From positions 19,383-83,382 of the forward strand of contig DULO01000130.1 of assembly GCA_012840345.1 (NCBI GenBank): a stretch of 64,000 nt of DNA, written 5' to 3'. Below the pieces are notes generated by a model. The model had not been told where the DNA came from and did not search any database. It saw only the letters and a program-made list of their open reading frames with translations. A program made the translations under genes and the position numbers. This document shows, one piece after another, positions 38,947 to 47,497 of this stretch. Within the stretch, counting starts at the first letter, position 1, and the number at the start of each line of letters is the position of its first letter. This DNA comes from Candidatus Fermentithermobacillaceae bacterium (GTDB lineage: Bacteria > Bacillota > Sulfobacillia > Fermentithermobacillales > Fermentithermobacillaceae).

Positions 38947-39819
38947 ATGCGGCCGCTGTGGAACGGTACCCTCGCCTTTGGGCTGGTGGTGATCCCGGTC
39001 AGGCTGTACGCCGCGACCGAAAGGAAGTCGCCCAGCTTCAACTTGCTTCACGCGAAATGCGGCACTCCGGTGAAGTACTTAAAGTGGTGTCCTACCTGCG
39101 ACAGGGAAATCGCTCAAGATGAGATAACCCGGGCGTTCGAGTACGCGAAGGGCGAGTACGTTACCATCAGCGACGAAGAAATGGAGGCCATCCCCGGCCC
39201 GGCGGCTCACGTCATAGAGATACTGGACTTCGTGGAATTGTCCCAGGTGGATCCCGTGTACTTCGAAAAGAGCTTCTTTCTGGAACCGAGGGAAGGCGCG
39301 GGTAAGGCTTACGCGCTCCTGCGGAAGGCCATGGAAGAACAGGGCAAAGTCGCCGTCGCCAGAGTAGCGATCCGCGCGAAAGAAACATTGGCGCTTATTC
39401 GCGTCTATAAGGGCCGTTTCATCATGATGGAGACCATGTACTGGGGCAACGAAGTCAGGCAAGGCGAGGAACTAAGCATTCCCGAAGACGTCCACCTGGA
39501 CGAACGCGAGATGTCCATGGCAAAGACGCTCATGGAAACCCTGACGTCTGACTTCGAGCCGGGCAAGTACGAGAACCGCCAGCGTCAGGCCCTTTCCGAT
39601 TTGATCGAGAAGAAAGTCCAGGGTAGGGAGATCGTGCGTGAACCGGAGCGGGCCGGCGCGCAAGTCATAGACCTGATGGAAGCGCTGCGCAGGAGCGTGG
39701 AGAAAGCCAAAGCCGACGAAGGACGGCAAAAAGGCCGGACCGCGGCTGACGGGAAACCCAGGGCCAGAAGAAGGAGAGCTTCAGGCGAGGGCGAGGCGGC
39801 TGCCCCGCCCCCGGCATGA
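38947..39819 (+). CDS. ku: Non-homologous end-joining protein Ku
   Basis: 'MRPLWNGTLAFGLVVIPVRLYAATERKSPSFNLLHAKCGTPVKYLKWCPTCDREI'. Confidence 0.95.
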   Translation: MRPLWNGTLAFGLVVIPVRLYAATERKSPSFNLLHAKCGTPVKYLKWCPTCDREIAQDEITRAFEYAKGEYVTISDEEMEAIPGPAAHVIEILDFVELSQVDPVYFEKSFFLEPREGAGKAYALLRKAMEEQGKVAVARVAIRAKETLALIRVYKGRFIMMETMYWGNEVRQGEELSIPEDVHLDEREMSMAKTLMETLTSDFEPGKYENRQRQALSDLIEKKVQGREIVREPERAGAQVIDLMEALRRSVEKAKADEGRQKGRTAADGKPRARRRRASGEGEAAAPPPA

Positions 39820-40796
39820 GCCCGGATCCCGAGCGGGGTCTAGGACCCGACCGGGTTTTCGGAATCCCGCGGCTGTTTCCCATGTTGGCCACTCCGGGCG
39901 GCGAGCCTTTCTCGGACGAGGCTTGGTCGTTTGAGGTCAAGTGGGACGGCTACCGCTCGCTGGCCTATCTCACCCGCGGCCAGTGCTACCTGGATTCCCG
40001 GAACCAAAAGCCCCTGTTGCCCAGGTTCCCGGGGCTAAGCGGTATGTGGCGGGGTCTGAACGCCCAGAGCGCCCTCATCGACGGCGAAATCGTCGCGTTT
40101 CGGGACGGCAGGGTCGATTTCTCCCATCTTAGGACCGAACCCCAAGATGTTGTTTTTGTGGCTTTCGACCTCCTCTACGTAGACGGCAAGCTGCTCTTAG
40201 ACGAGCCCCTATCGGAGCGCCAAGCTCTCTTGGAGGGAGTCTATTCATGGGGCAAGGATGTTTTCAGGTCAGAGACCGTGTCTGGCCAGGGAGAAGCCTT
40301 GTTTGAGTGGGTGCGGGAGCGAGGCTTGGAGGGGATGATGGCCAAGCGGAAAGACAGCTTTTACACCCCGGGAAAGCGGTCAAAAGACTGGATCAAAGTG
40401 AAAAACGTCCAAGAGGGCCGTTTCTGGGTGGTAGGATACATGCCCGGCGCCGGAAGAACGGTCGGTTCTCTGGTCGTCGCCCGGGAAAAAGACGGCCGCT
40501 TAGACATTGTGGGACGAGTGTCGTCGGGACTCAACAGCCGGTATGAGAAGTTTTTTCTGGAGAACCTCACGCCCATCGACGCCGCCGCTGTGGATACCGG
40601 GCATGTGGATGCGGGCTCGGACCTGGTCGCTCCCCGCGTTGAGGCCGTCCGTAAGCCGGTGTTTGGAGACCTCACTAGAGCGGAAATAAAGACAATCCGG
40701 TGGGTGAGGCCCTTTTACGGCGTGGAAGTCCAGTACACGGAAATCACTCCCGACGGACGACTCCGGCATCCTGTGTTTCGGGAGGTGTGTGAATAG
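39816..40796 (+). CDS. ligD: ATP-dependent DNA ligase (LigD ligase domain, stand-alone)
   Basis: Motif I 'FEVKWDGYRSLAYL'; 'ALIDGEIVAFRDGRVDFSHL', 'EGMMAKRKDSFYTPGKRSKDWIKVKN'. Confidence 0.92.
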   Translation: MSPDPERGLGPDRVFGIPRLFPMLATPGGEPFSDEAWSFEVKWDGYRSLAYLTRGQCYLDSRNQKPLLPRFPGLSGMWRGLNAQSALIDGEIVAFRDGRVDFSHLRTEPQDVVFVAFDLLYVDGKLLLDEPLSERQALLEGVYSWGKDVFRSETVSGQGEALFEWVRERGLEGMMAKRKDSFYTPGKRSKDWIKVKNVQEGRFWVVGYMPGAGRTVGSLVVAREKDGRLDIVGRVSSGLNSRYEKFFLENLTPIDAAAVDTGHVDAGSDLVAPRVEAVRKPVFGDLTRAEIKTIRWVRPFYGVEVQYTEITPDGRLRHPVFREVCE

Positions 40797-41731
40797 TGCC
40801 GGTGAAGACTCCAACCATCGCGAGGGTGGGCTCCCAAGAGGTAGCCCTAACCAATCTAGACAAGGTCTACTGGCCCGAACAAGGCTACACCAAACGAGAC
40901 CTTGTGGACTATTACGCCAGCATAGCCCCGTACATCCTGCCTCACCTGAGGGACCGTCCGCTCTCCTTGGTAAGGTACCCGGAAGGCATCAAAGGAGAGG
41001 GGTTTTACCAGAAAGACGCGCCGCCCGGGATGCCGTCCTGGGTGAGCGTCGCTCCCATACGGTCCAAAGAAAGAGGTTCTTACATCAACTTCATCTTGTG
41101 CCAAAACGTTGAGACCCTGGTTTGGATGGCTAATTCGGGAGCTATCGAGATCAACCCGTGGCTATCCCGTTACTCGTCCCTGGATAACCCCGATTTTGCC
41201 GTCTTCGACATTGATCCGTCCGAAGGTACCGGATGGGATGACGTAAAGAAAGTGGCAATGATTGTGAAGTCTCTCCTGGATGAGTGGAAGCTCGTTGGGT
41301 TTCCCAAAGTCTCCGGAGCGACCGGCCTGCACATCTACGTCCCTCTGGAGCCTCGATACTCGTACAAGGACGTCGCCAGATTCGTCGGATTGGGCGCGTC
41401 CCTCATAAAAGGCGCGTTTCCCGACCTAGTCACCCTCGAAAGAAAGGTGAAGGACAGGACCGGTTACGTGTACATCGATTACCCGCAAAACGCCCGAGGA
41501 CAGACGATCTCGGTCGTCTACGGTGTCAGGGCGTCTCAGGGGGCGCCCGTTTCCATACCTGTGACCTGGGATGAACTGGCTGAAGGAAGCCGGATCCACA
41601 GCCAATCGTGGAACATAAAGACGGCGCTTGAAAGGGCTCAGGCTGTAGGCGACTTGTTTGCTCCTGTACTTTCCAGCCCACAGAACATCGATCCGTACCT
41701 ACGACTAGCCCCTCCAGGGAAACATAATTAG
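40796..41731 (+). CDS. ligD: LigD-type polymerase/primase (stand-alone)
   Basis: 'VALTNLDKVYWPEQGYTKRDLVDYYASIAPYILPHLRDRPLSLVRYPEGIKGEGFYQKDAP', 'FDIDPSEGTGWDDV', 'GATGLHIYVPL'. Confidence 0.94.
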   Translation: MPVKTPTIARVGSQEVALTNLDKVYWPEQGYTKRDLVDYYASIAPYILPHLRDRPLSLVRYPEGIKGEGFYQKDAPPGMPSWVSVAPIRSKERGSYINFILCQNVETLVWMANSGAIEINPWLSRYSSLDNPDFAVFDIDPSEGTGWDDVKKVAMIVKSLLDEWKLVGFPKVSGATGLHIYVPLEPRYSYKDVARFVGLGASLIKGAFPDLVTLERKVKDRTGYVYIDYPQNARGQTISVVYGVRASQGAPVSIPVTWDELAEGSRIHSQSWNIKTALERAQAVGDLFAPVLSSPQNIDPYLRLAPPGKHN

Positions 41732-41758
41732 GCTACCGCCCCTAAGGGGGGATCCTTC

Positions 41759-42082
41759 TTGGGAAGACGACGTAACCGTCCGGTAAATCCTGACGCGGTT
41801 CGCGCTCTGGATAACCTGAAGTACGAAGTCGCCCAGGAGTTAGGATATGTGAGGGGTGGAAGTGAAGACGAGCTCCGGGCCAATTTGGATCGCATGAAGT
41901 ACGAGATTGCCGATGAGCTCGGGCTTTCCGAGAAGATCCGCGCTGTCGGATGGCCGAACATGACCTCCCGGGAGTGCGGACGAATCGGAGGACAGCTTGG
42001 CGGACGCCTCGGCGGCCAAATGGTCAAACGGATGATCGAGTACGCTGAAGCCCGCATGGCTCAAGACCAACTAAGGCGGTAG
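41759..42082 (+). CDS. Alpha/beta-type small acid-soluble spore protein with two KYE-A modules
   Basis: 'ALDNLKYEVAQELGYV' and 'NLDRMKYEIADELGLSEKIRAVGWPNMTSRECGRIGGQLGGRLGGQMVKRMIEYAEARM'; TTG start. Confidence 0.88.
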   Translation: MGRRRNRPVNPDAVRALDNLKYEVAQELGYVRGGSEDELRANLDRMKYEIADELGLSEKIRAVGWPNMTSRECGRIGGQLGGRLGGQMVKRMIEYAEARMAQDQLRR

Positions 42083-42088
42083 CACACA

Positions 42089-42114
42089 CGGCTCCCTGGG
42101 GAACCAGGGAGCCG
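42089..42114. terminator. Hairpin between convergent SASP and spmB genes
   Basis: CGGCTCCCTGG-ggaa-CCAGGGAGCCG, perfect 11-bp stem, GGAA (GNRA) loop, no U-tract. Confidence 0.6.
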
Positions 42115-42116
42115 GT

Positions 42117-42707
42117 CTAGCGAACCATGGCCCTCCAGATCAGGAAGGCGGTTATGAATCCGCATAAATCCCCGAACAAGCAAGCTCCCAAAGCATGGCG
42201 GGTCTTCTTGATGCCTGCCGCGCCGAAGTAAACCGTGACCACGAAAAACGATGTATCAGTCGCCCCTTGCAGGATGGAGGCGAGAAGGCCCATGGAGGAA
42301 TCCGGTCCGTAGGTGCGCAGAATGTCGCCGGTGAGGGCGAGGGCCCCGCTCCCACTGATGGGCCGGATGACCACAAGCGGGATCACGTCCACCGGCAGCC
42401 CCAGGGGCTTAAGCAAGAATCCAAATGCCTTGGAGACCAGTTCCAGGGCCCCGGAACCTCGGAAACATGAGATGCCTACAAAGATCGCCACGAGGTACGG
42501 TAGGGTATCGAGAGCGACTCTGAGGCCCTCCTCCGCGCCCTTGATGAACGTCTCGTACACCGGGACTCCCTTTAGGTGAGCGTAGAGAGGGACCCCGATT
42601 AGGATGATCGGGAATGAGTAGACTCCCATCTTGGCAAGGAACATCAGAAAGCTCACTTGGATCGCCGCCTTCGTGAGAAAAGCCAGTGGACGGATAGGCC
42701 TCCACAT
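42117..42707 (-). CDS. spmB: Spore maturation protein B
   Basis: 'FPIILIGVPLYAHLKGVPVYETFIKGAEEGLRVALDTLPYLVAIFVGISCFRGSGAL', 'RPISGSGALALTGDILRTYGPDSSMGLLASILQGATDTSFFVVTVYFG'. Confidence 0.93.
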   Translation of the reverse strand: MWRPIRPLAFLTKAAIQVSFLMFLAKMGVYSFPIILIGVPLYAHLKGVPVYETFIKGAEEGLRVALDTLPYLVAIFVGISCFRGSGALELVSKAFGFLLKPLGLPVDVIPLVVIRPISGSGALALTGDILRTYGPDSSMGLLASILQGATDTSFFVVTVYFGAAGIKKTRHALGACLFGDLCGFITAFLIWRAMVR

Positions 42708-43231
42708 GTCGCGGCCAGCCCGGCGAGGACCGTTGGCCCCGCGACGATGGCCGGCGCGGCGGAACCCGTCGCGGCCCGGAGCGCTACCACCGATGAGGGA
42801 AAGAAGCATAGACCCGCGGCGCTCAGCACCACCAGACGGATCATGGCGTTCATCTGGTCGTCTTCGTCCTTCAAGGCATCCTTTATTTCCCTCATCGCTT
42901 TGGTTCCCAGAGGTGTGGCGGAACTAAGGCCCAAGAGGTTGGAGACGATAGTCGCCGATATGGTTCCAAGAGGTTTGGACTTGCCCCGAAGTTCCGGGAA
43001 TAGGACTCCCAACACGGGGCGGGTGGCTCTGGCCATGGCCTTTATTAAGCCCGATTCTTCAGCCAGCTTCTCTATACCGACCCAGAGACAAAAAAGCCCC
43101 GCAAGCCCGATGACAAGTTCGATAGCGCTGTCAGCGCCCTCAAGCACCGATGCCATCATTTCGTCAACGTTCCCGGTCAGGAGCGCCACAGCGCAACCCA
43201 AGCCCACAAGGACGAGCCACACAGCGTTCAT
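42653..43231 (-). CDS. spmA: Spore maturation protein A
   Basis: 'MNAVWLVLVGLGCAVALLTGNVDEMMASVLEGADSAIELVIGLAGLFCLWVGIEKLAEESGL', 'GTISATIVSNLLGLSSATPLGTKAM'. Confidence 0.93.
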   Translation of the reverse strand: MNAVWLVLVGLGCAVALLTGNVDEMMASVLEGADSAIELVIGLAGLFCLWVGIEKLAEESGLIKAMARATRPVLGVLFPELRGKSKPLGTISATIVSNLLGLSSATPLGTKAMREIKDALKDEDDQMNAMIRLVVLSAAGLCFFPSSVVALRAATGSAAPAIVAGPTVLAGLAATCGGLSVHWLFSRRRRSK

Positions 43232-43282
43232 TGAGCCCACCACCTGAGCTCGGCGGCCATGAGAGTGTGGGACCGCCGGTTC

Positions 43283-43298
43283 CACATAACCTTATGTG
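43283..43298. promoter_or_regulatory. Inverted repeat upstream of spmA
   Basis: CACATAA-CC-TTATGTG. Confidence 0.35.
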
Positions 43299-43519
43299 CG
43301 TGCAAGACGGGAACATGCAAAGCCTATTTGGCTGCTCTACCGCGGCCGTTCAGAGGAAATACTGTTCGTGACATGATAGCGTGGCACGGTAGACCGTGAT
43401 GGTGTCATGGGGTATGATTGAAATTGGCTCCACTAAGGAAGATTGCGCTTGCCATCGCGGCCTGGGCGCGGGGCGACCATTACCCCTGGTGGCCAAGGAC
43501 TTTCTAGGAGGAATGCGGA

Positions 43520-43978
43520 GTGCGCGTTGAGGAGAGGCTAAAGGAACTTGGGATCGAGCTGCCCCCCGTCGTGAAGCCTCTGGCAGCCTACGTTCCGGCG
43601 GTTAAGGCTGGGCAGTGGGTGTACATATCGGGACAAGTACCAATGAGACAGGGCAAACTGTCCGTGACAGGGAAAGTGGGTTCTGATGTAACCCTGGAAA
43701 CTGCCTACGAAGAAGCGAAGCAGTGCGCAATAAACTGCATCGCCGCTCTAAAGAGCGTGGTCGGAGATTTGGATGACGTGGCCCAGATCGTGAAAGTCAC
43801 GGGATTCGTAGCTTCTGCACCCGGATTTACCGACCAGCCCAAGGTCGTGAACGGAGCCTCCGAGCTCCTCGGTAAGGTCTTCGGTGAGCAGGGAGCCCAC
43901 GCCAGGGCCGCCGTGGGAGTCGCCGAGCTGCCCATGAACGCCTGCGTCGAAGTTGAGCTTGTTGCGCTCTTGAAGTAG
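43520..43978 (+). CDS. RidA/YjgF family protein
   Basis: 'VYISGQVPMRQGKLSVTGKVGSDVTLETAYEEAKQCAINCIAALKSVVGDLDDVAQIVKVTGFVASAPGF'; YjgF long-form type. Confidence 0.9.
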   Translation: MRVEERLKELGIELPPVVKPLAAYVPAVKAGQWVYISGQVPMRQGKLSVTGKVGSDVTLETAYEEAKQCAINCIAALKSVVGDLDDVAQIVKVTGFVASAPGFTDQPKVVNGASELLGKVFGEQGAHARAAVGVAELPMNACVEVELVALLK

Positions 43979-44078
43979 TTGAAGGCGGCATTTTGAGAGA
44001 TGGCGGACCGCGAGCGGCCCGCCTTCTCTTTATATGAGGCATGCTTGTTATGCGAGGTGCTTTGGCCTGGAAGAGAGA

Positions 44079-44912
44079 ATGGGAGCGGAAAATGAGGTCC
44101 GGATCTCGCGCTTCTTGGCGTCAGCCGGGGTAGCGTCGAGGCGCCACGCGGACCTCCTCATCGAACAGGGCAGAGTGCTGGTGAACGGCAGGAGAGCCCG
44201 GCTCGGGGAGAAAGTGCGTCCTTCGGCAGACAAAGTTACTGTGGACGGGCGAGAAGTGACAGCCGAGGAGCCCCGCGTCTACCTGGCCCTAAACAAGCCG
44301 CCGGGGTACTTGTCTACTTGTTCCGACCCGTTCTCCAGGCGGACGGTGCTGTCTTTAGTACGCGGTGTGAAGGAGCGGGTTTTCCCCGTCGGAAGGCTTG
44401 ACCAGGATGCCGACGGGCTCCTGCTGTTGACCAACGATGGCGAGCTTACCTATCTTCTGACCCACCCCAAGCACCATGTGATCAAAGAATACGTGGTTGA
44501 GGTCATCGGAGACCGAGACGAGCGCAAGGTCAAGGAGATGCTGTCCGGGATAATTATCGACGGACGCAAGGTTTCAGCCGATTACGCGGAGTTCTTGCCT
44601 CTTAAGGGTCCCCGGGAGCGGCTTAGGATAGGCGTCCATGAAGGCGAAAAACACCTCGTCAAAAAGATGTGCGCGTGGGCAGGTTACGGCGTGTACCGCC
44701 TTACCAGGACTAAGGTGGGGAGAGTATCCCTGGGCGATTTGCCTATGGGGAAGTGGAGGCACTTAACGCCGGCCGAGGTCAAAGCGCTATACGACGAAGC
44801 GATGGCCGGAAAGGACGGGACACGGGGCAAGGCTAGCCCCAACCACGATGCCAAGCGGCGTCCAGAAAACCCGGCACAGGGGGCTAACCCCGGCCGTGGG
44901 GCCAGAAGATGA
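44079..44912 (+). CDS. rluB: Pseudouridine synthase (RsuA/RluB family)
   Basis: S4 'VRISRFLASAGVASRRHADLLIEQGRVLVNGRRA', 'VFPVGRLDQDADGLLLLTNDGELTYLLTHPKHHVIKEYVVEV'. Confidence 0.93.
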   Translation: MGAENEVRISRFLASAGVASRRHADLLIEQGRVLVNGRRARLGEKVRPSADKVTVDGREVTAEEPRVYLALNKPPGYLSTCSDPFSRRTVLSLVRGVKERVFPVGRLDQDADGLLLLTNDGELTYLLTHPKHHVIKEYVVEVIGDRDERKVKEMLSGIIIDGRKVSADYAEFLPLKGPRERLRIGVHEGEKHLVKKMCAWAGYGVYRLTRTKVGRVSLGDLPMGKWRHLTPAEVKALYDEAMAGKDGTRGKASPNHDAKRRPENPAQGANPGRGARR

Positions 44913-45138
44913 TGCCGTAGATGCCCAGCCCGACAGATCCCAGCGACAGATAGCGGATCAAGTCCGCGAGCACCCGCAGAAAGGCCCTGTTTAAGCTGGG
45001 GTTAGCCAGCACGATAGCCTGGGGAAGGGCTTGTGGCGCCGAGTCGAAAAATGAACATATTATGGCGGACAGCAGGAAAACCAGAAACGATGTGAAAGTA
45101 ATAACCCAGGCGAGGTCCTTATCCTTTTCCCAACGCAT
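44884..45138 (-). CDS. Small hypothetical membrane protein (two predicted TM segments)
   Basis: ORF with hydrophobic segments 'LAWVITFTSFLVFLLSAIICSFF' and 'YLSLGSVGLGIYGIIFW'. Confidence 0.5.
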   Translation of the reverse strand: MRWEKDKDLAWVITFTSFLVFLLSAIICSFFDSAPQALPQAIVLANPSLNRAFLRVLADLIRYLSLGSVGLGIYGIIFWPHGRG

Positions 45139-45227
45139 GCCCTCGCCTCCAGTTTCGGTGTACGTTTTGAGTATTCCAAAGGACGGCCCTTACTAAACTA
45201 GGGACGACAATTGAACAGAGCGCGGCG

Positions 45228-45418
45228 TTCAGGTGCCCTCTTAGGGAGAATAGGGAAGTCCGGTGAGCGAACTACGGTCCCAGCGAACCAAAGTCGCGAA
45301 TCCGGCGCGGTGCCGCCACTGTAACCGGGGAGCCCCCCACAGCGTCCACTGGGCGTGATGCTCGGGAAGGAGTGGGAGCCAGGATCCGGGAGCCAGGAGA
45401 CCTGCCTGAACGCGTTGG
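45228..45418 (+). ncRNA. Cobalamin (AdoCbl) riboswitch
   Basis: AGGTGCC... GGGAA..CCGGTG...GGTCCC...'GCCGCCACTGTAACCGGGGAGC' B12-box and 'GAGCCAGGAGACCTGCC' elements; precedes btuF. Confidence 0.92.
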
Positions 45419-45466
45419 AACCTGACCTTCGAGCGAAAGGGGGGGACCTGGTGGTACGCTTGAGAG

Positions 45467-45494
45467 AACCCCCGGCCAAGAGCCGGGGTTTTTT
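45467..45494 (+). terminator. Intrinsic terminator of the cobalamin riboswitch
   Basis: CCCCGGC-caaga-GCCGGGG followed by TTTTTT. Confidence 0.85.
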
Positions 45495-45549
45495 GTGAGA
45501 TGACTTGGCATCGGACGACTCGGCGACAATTCTGGAGGTATCGGAGTAA

Positions 45550-46470
45550 ATGACTATAGCAAGTAAGGCGAATAAGCGCTGGACCAGGCCCGCTTTTCTA
45601 GCCTGGGCGGTCTTGTCCCTCGTCTTTCTCGTCGCGCTGGCGGGCTGCGGTCCGTCTGAGCGGACGTTCAAAGACGGCCTCGGAAACGAGTTTGCCTTGA
45701 AAGGTACTCCTAAGCGCATCGCGTCCCTATCCCCGGCCTTAACCGAGACCGTGTTCGCTCTGGGATTGGGCGACAGGATGGTGGGAGTCTCCACTTACTG
45801 TAACAGGCCCGCCGAGGCTTTGGAGGTAGAGAAGATCGGAGACGCTTACAACATCAACTTCGAGAAACTGGTGGCGCTCAAGCCGGACCTCGTCTTGGTA
45901 GCCGGAACCAAGGACTTTGAGTCCCAGGCCAAGAAGGACATGGACCGGCTCGGGCTGCCTGTCTACGTTTCCGGCCCATCCACCGTGGCCGAAGTCCTGG
46001 CGGACATTGAGAACCTCGCCAAGGTCTTGGGAGTCGAGAAGGCCGGAAAAGAACTGGTGGCCAAACTTCAAGACCAGATAGACGCCGCCACCGCTTCATC
46101 CTCGGGAGACGGAGCCAGACCCAAGGTGTTCGTCGCTATTGACCCCGAGTTGTGGACTGTCGGCCCGACGTCTTTCATAAGCGACGTGATCCGGGTGGCC
46201 GGCGGCGAAAACGTGGTGGGAGACGTACCCGACCAGTACCTCCAAATAAGCATGGAGGACCTTCTGACCAAAGACCCGGATGTTATCCTTATTGCCGTCC
46301 CTGAAGACCAGGCTCAGGCGTTGATGAACCGCCCCGGGTGGGAATCTCTGCGCGCTGTCAAAGAAGGGAAGGTAAGTTTCGTGAACCCGGACCTTATCTC
46401 AAGGCCCGGCCCGGGCGTGGCGGAAGGGATAGCTGAAGTGGCGGCGGCCCTGGCGCCGTCAGGGAAGTAA
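45550..46470 (+). CDS. btuF: Cobalamin/iron-siderophore ABC transporter substrate-binding protein
   Basis: Lipobox 'FLVALAGCG', 'RIASLSPALTETVFALGLGDRMVGVSTYCNRPAEALEVEKIGD' periplasmic BtuF-like fold; under B12 riboswitch. Confidence 0.9.
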   Translation: MTIASKANKRWTRPAFLAWAVLSLVFLVALAGCGPSERTFKDGLGNEFALKGTPKRIASLSPALTETVFALGLGDRMVGVSTYCNRPAEALEVEKIGDAYNINFEKLVALKPDLVLVAGTKDFESQAKKDMDRLGLPVYVSGPSTVAEVLADIENLAKVLGVEKAGKELVAKLQDQIDAATASSSGDGARPKVFVAIDPELWTVGPTSFISDVIRVAGGENVVGDVPDQYLQISMEDLLTKDPDVILIAVPEDQAQALMNRPGWESLRAVKEGKVSFVNPDLISRPGPGVAEGIAEVAAALAPSGK

Positions 46471-46471
46471 G

Positions 46472-47497
46472 ATGAAGTACCGGTCCCGCCAAGGGAAACT
46501 CCTAGCTATATTGCTGTTCCTTTCGGGAGTCGTCCTGCCCTTGGGCTTGTGCTTGGGATCTGTCCGTTTGCCGCTGGGGGGAGTCCTTAGGGCTCTCCTC
46601 AGTGGGCCAAGTGCGTTAATAGAGACCGAGCCCGAGAGCACTTGGTCGACCATCGTCTGGACGCTCCGTTTTCCTAGGGTCGTCCAGGCGTTTGTGGAAG
46701 GCGCGGCGCTGGGCATCGCCGGGGCGGTTATGCAGGGGTTGTTTCGGAACCCAATGGCGGACCCCTATGTGCTCGGTGTGTCCTCCGGCGCGTCCTTGGG
46801 AGCGGTTTTGGGCTTGGTGCTGGGCGTAGGCAGAGCCTTGGGCATATGGGGACTTCCGGCGATGGCCTTCTCTGGCGCCATCTTGTCCACCGCTTTCGTG
46901 TACGGGTTGGCAACCCACAGGGGAAGGACCGACACCTGGACCCTTCTTCTTTCGGGCATCGCCGTGTCCAGCCTCGTGTCCTCGGCCATCGCCCTGCTCA
47001 TGGTCCTGTTTAGAGAACGGGTGGACGAGATCGTCTTCTGGACGCTGGGCGGGCTTACTCGCGCGACATGGAAGTCAGTAGGCGCGTCTTTAGTCTACAC
47101 TGTCCCCGGCTTATTGGTCTTGTGGAAGTCGTCTCGAGCCCTCGACGCCATTTCTTTTGGGGAGGAGACCGCCTTCCATCTGGGAGTCCCGGTCCAAACC
47201 GTAAAAAGAAGGCTTCTCTGGGCGGGGTCTTTGGTGACCGCAGCAAGCGTGGCGTTTACCGGCCCTATCGGTTTTGTGGGACTCATCGTGCCCCACGCGG
47301 TCCGCTTAGCCGCGGGTCCCCGGCACGGTTGGCTCTTGCCCCTATCCGGCCTGGCGGGAGGAAACGTGTTGGTCTTGTCGGACCTATTGGCCAGGAGCGC
47401 TGTGCCGCCTAGGGAGATCCCGGTGGGAGTTGTCACGGCCCTCTTGGGCGCCCCATTTTTCCTCCGTCTTCTTTTCAGGGCAAGGAGGGACGCGTGA
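46472..47497 (+). CDS. btuC: Cobalamin ABC transporter permease (FecCD family)
   Basis: 'LRFPRVVQAFVEGAALGIAGAVMQGLFRNPMADPYVLGVSSGASLGAVLGL', 'GPIGFVGLIVPHAVRL'. Confidence 0.92.
   Translation: MKYRSRQGKLLAILLFLSGVVLPLGLCLGSVRLPLGGVLRALLSGPSALIETEPESTWSTIVWTLRFPRVVQAFVEGAALGIAGAVMQGLFRNPMADPYVLGVSSGASLGAVLGLVLGVGRALGIWGLPAMAFSGAILSTAFVYGLATHRGRTDTWTLLLSGIAVSSLVSSAIALLMVLFRERVDEIVFWTLGGLTRATWKSVGASLVYTVPGLLVLWKSSRALDAISFGEETAFHLGVPVQTVKRRLLWAGSLVTAASVAFTGPIGFVGLIVPHAVRLAAGPRHGWLLPLSGLAGGNVLVLSDLLARSAVPPREIPVGVVTALLGAPFFLRLLFRARRDA

Noticed and set aside
44881-45007. GGCTAACCCC / GGGGTTAGCC long-distance inverted repeat at the rluB 3' end
   Set aside because: About 105-nt spacing inside/over coding sequence; likely coincidental in GC-rich DNA.
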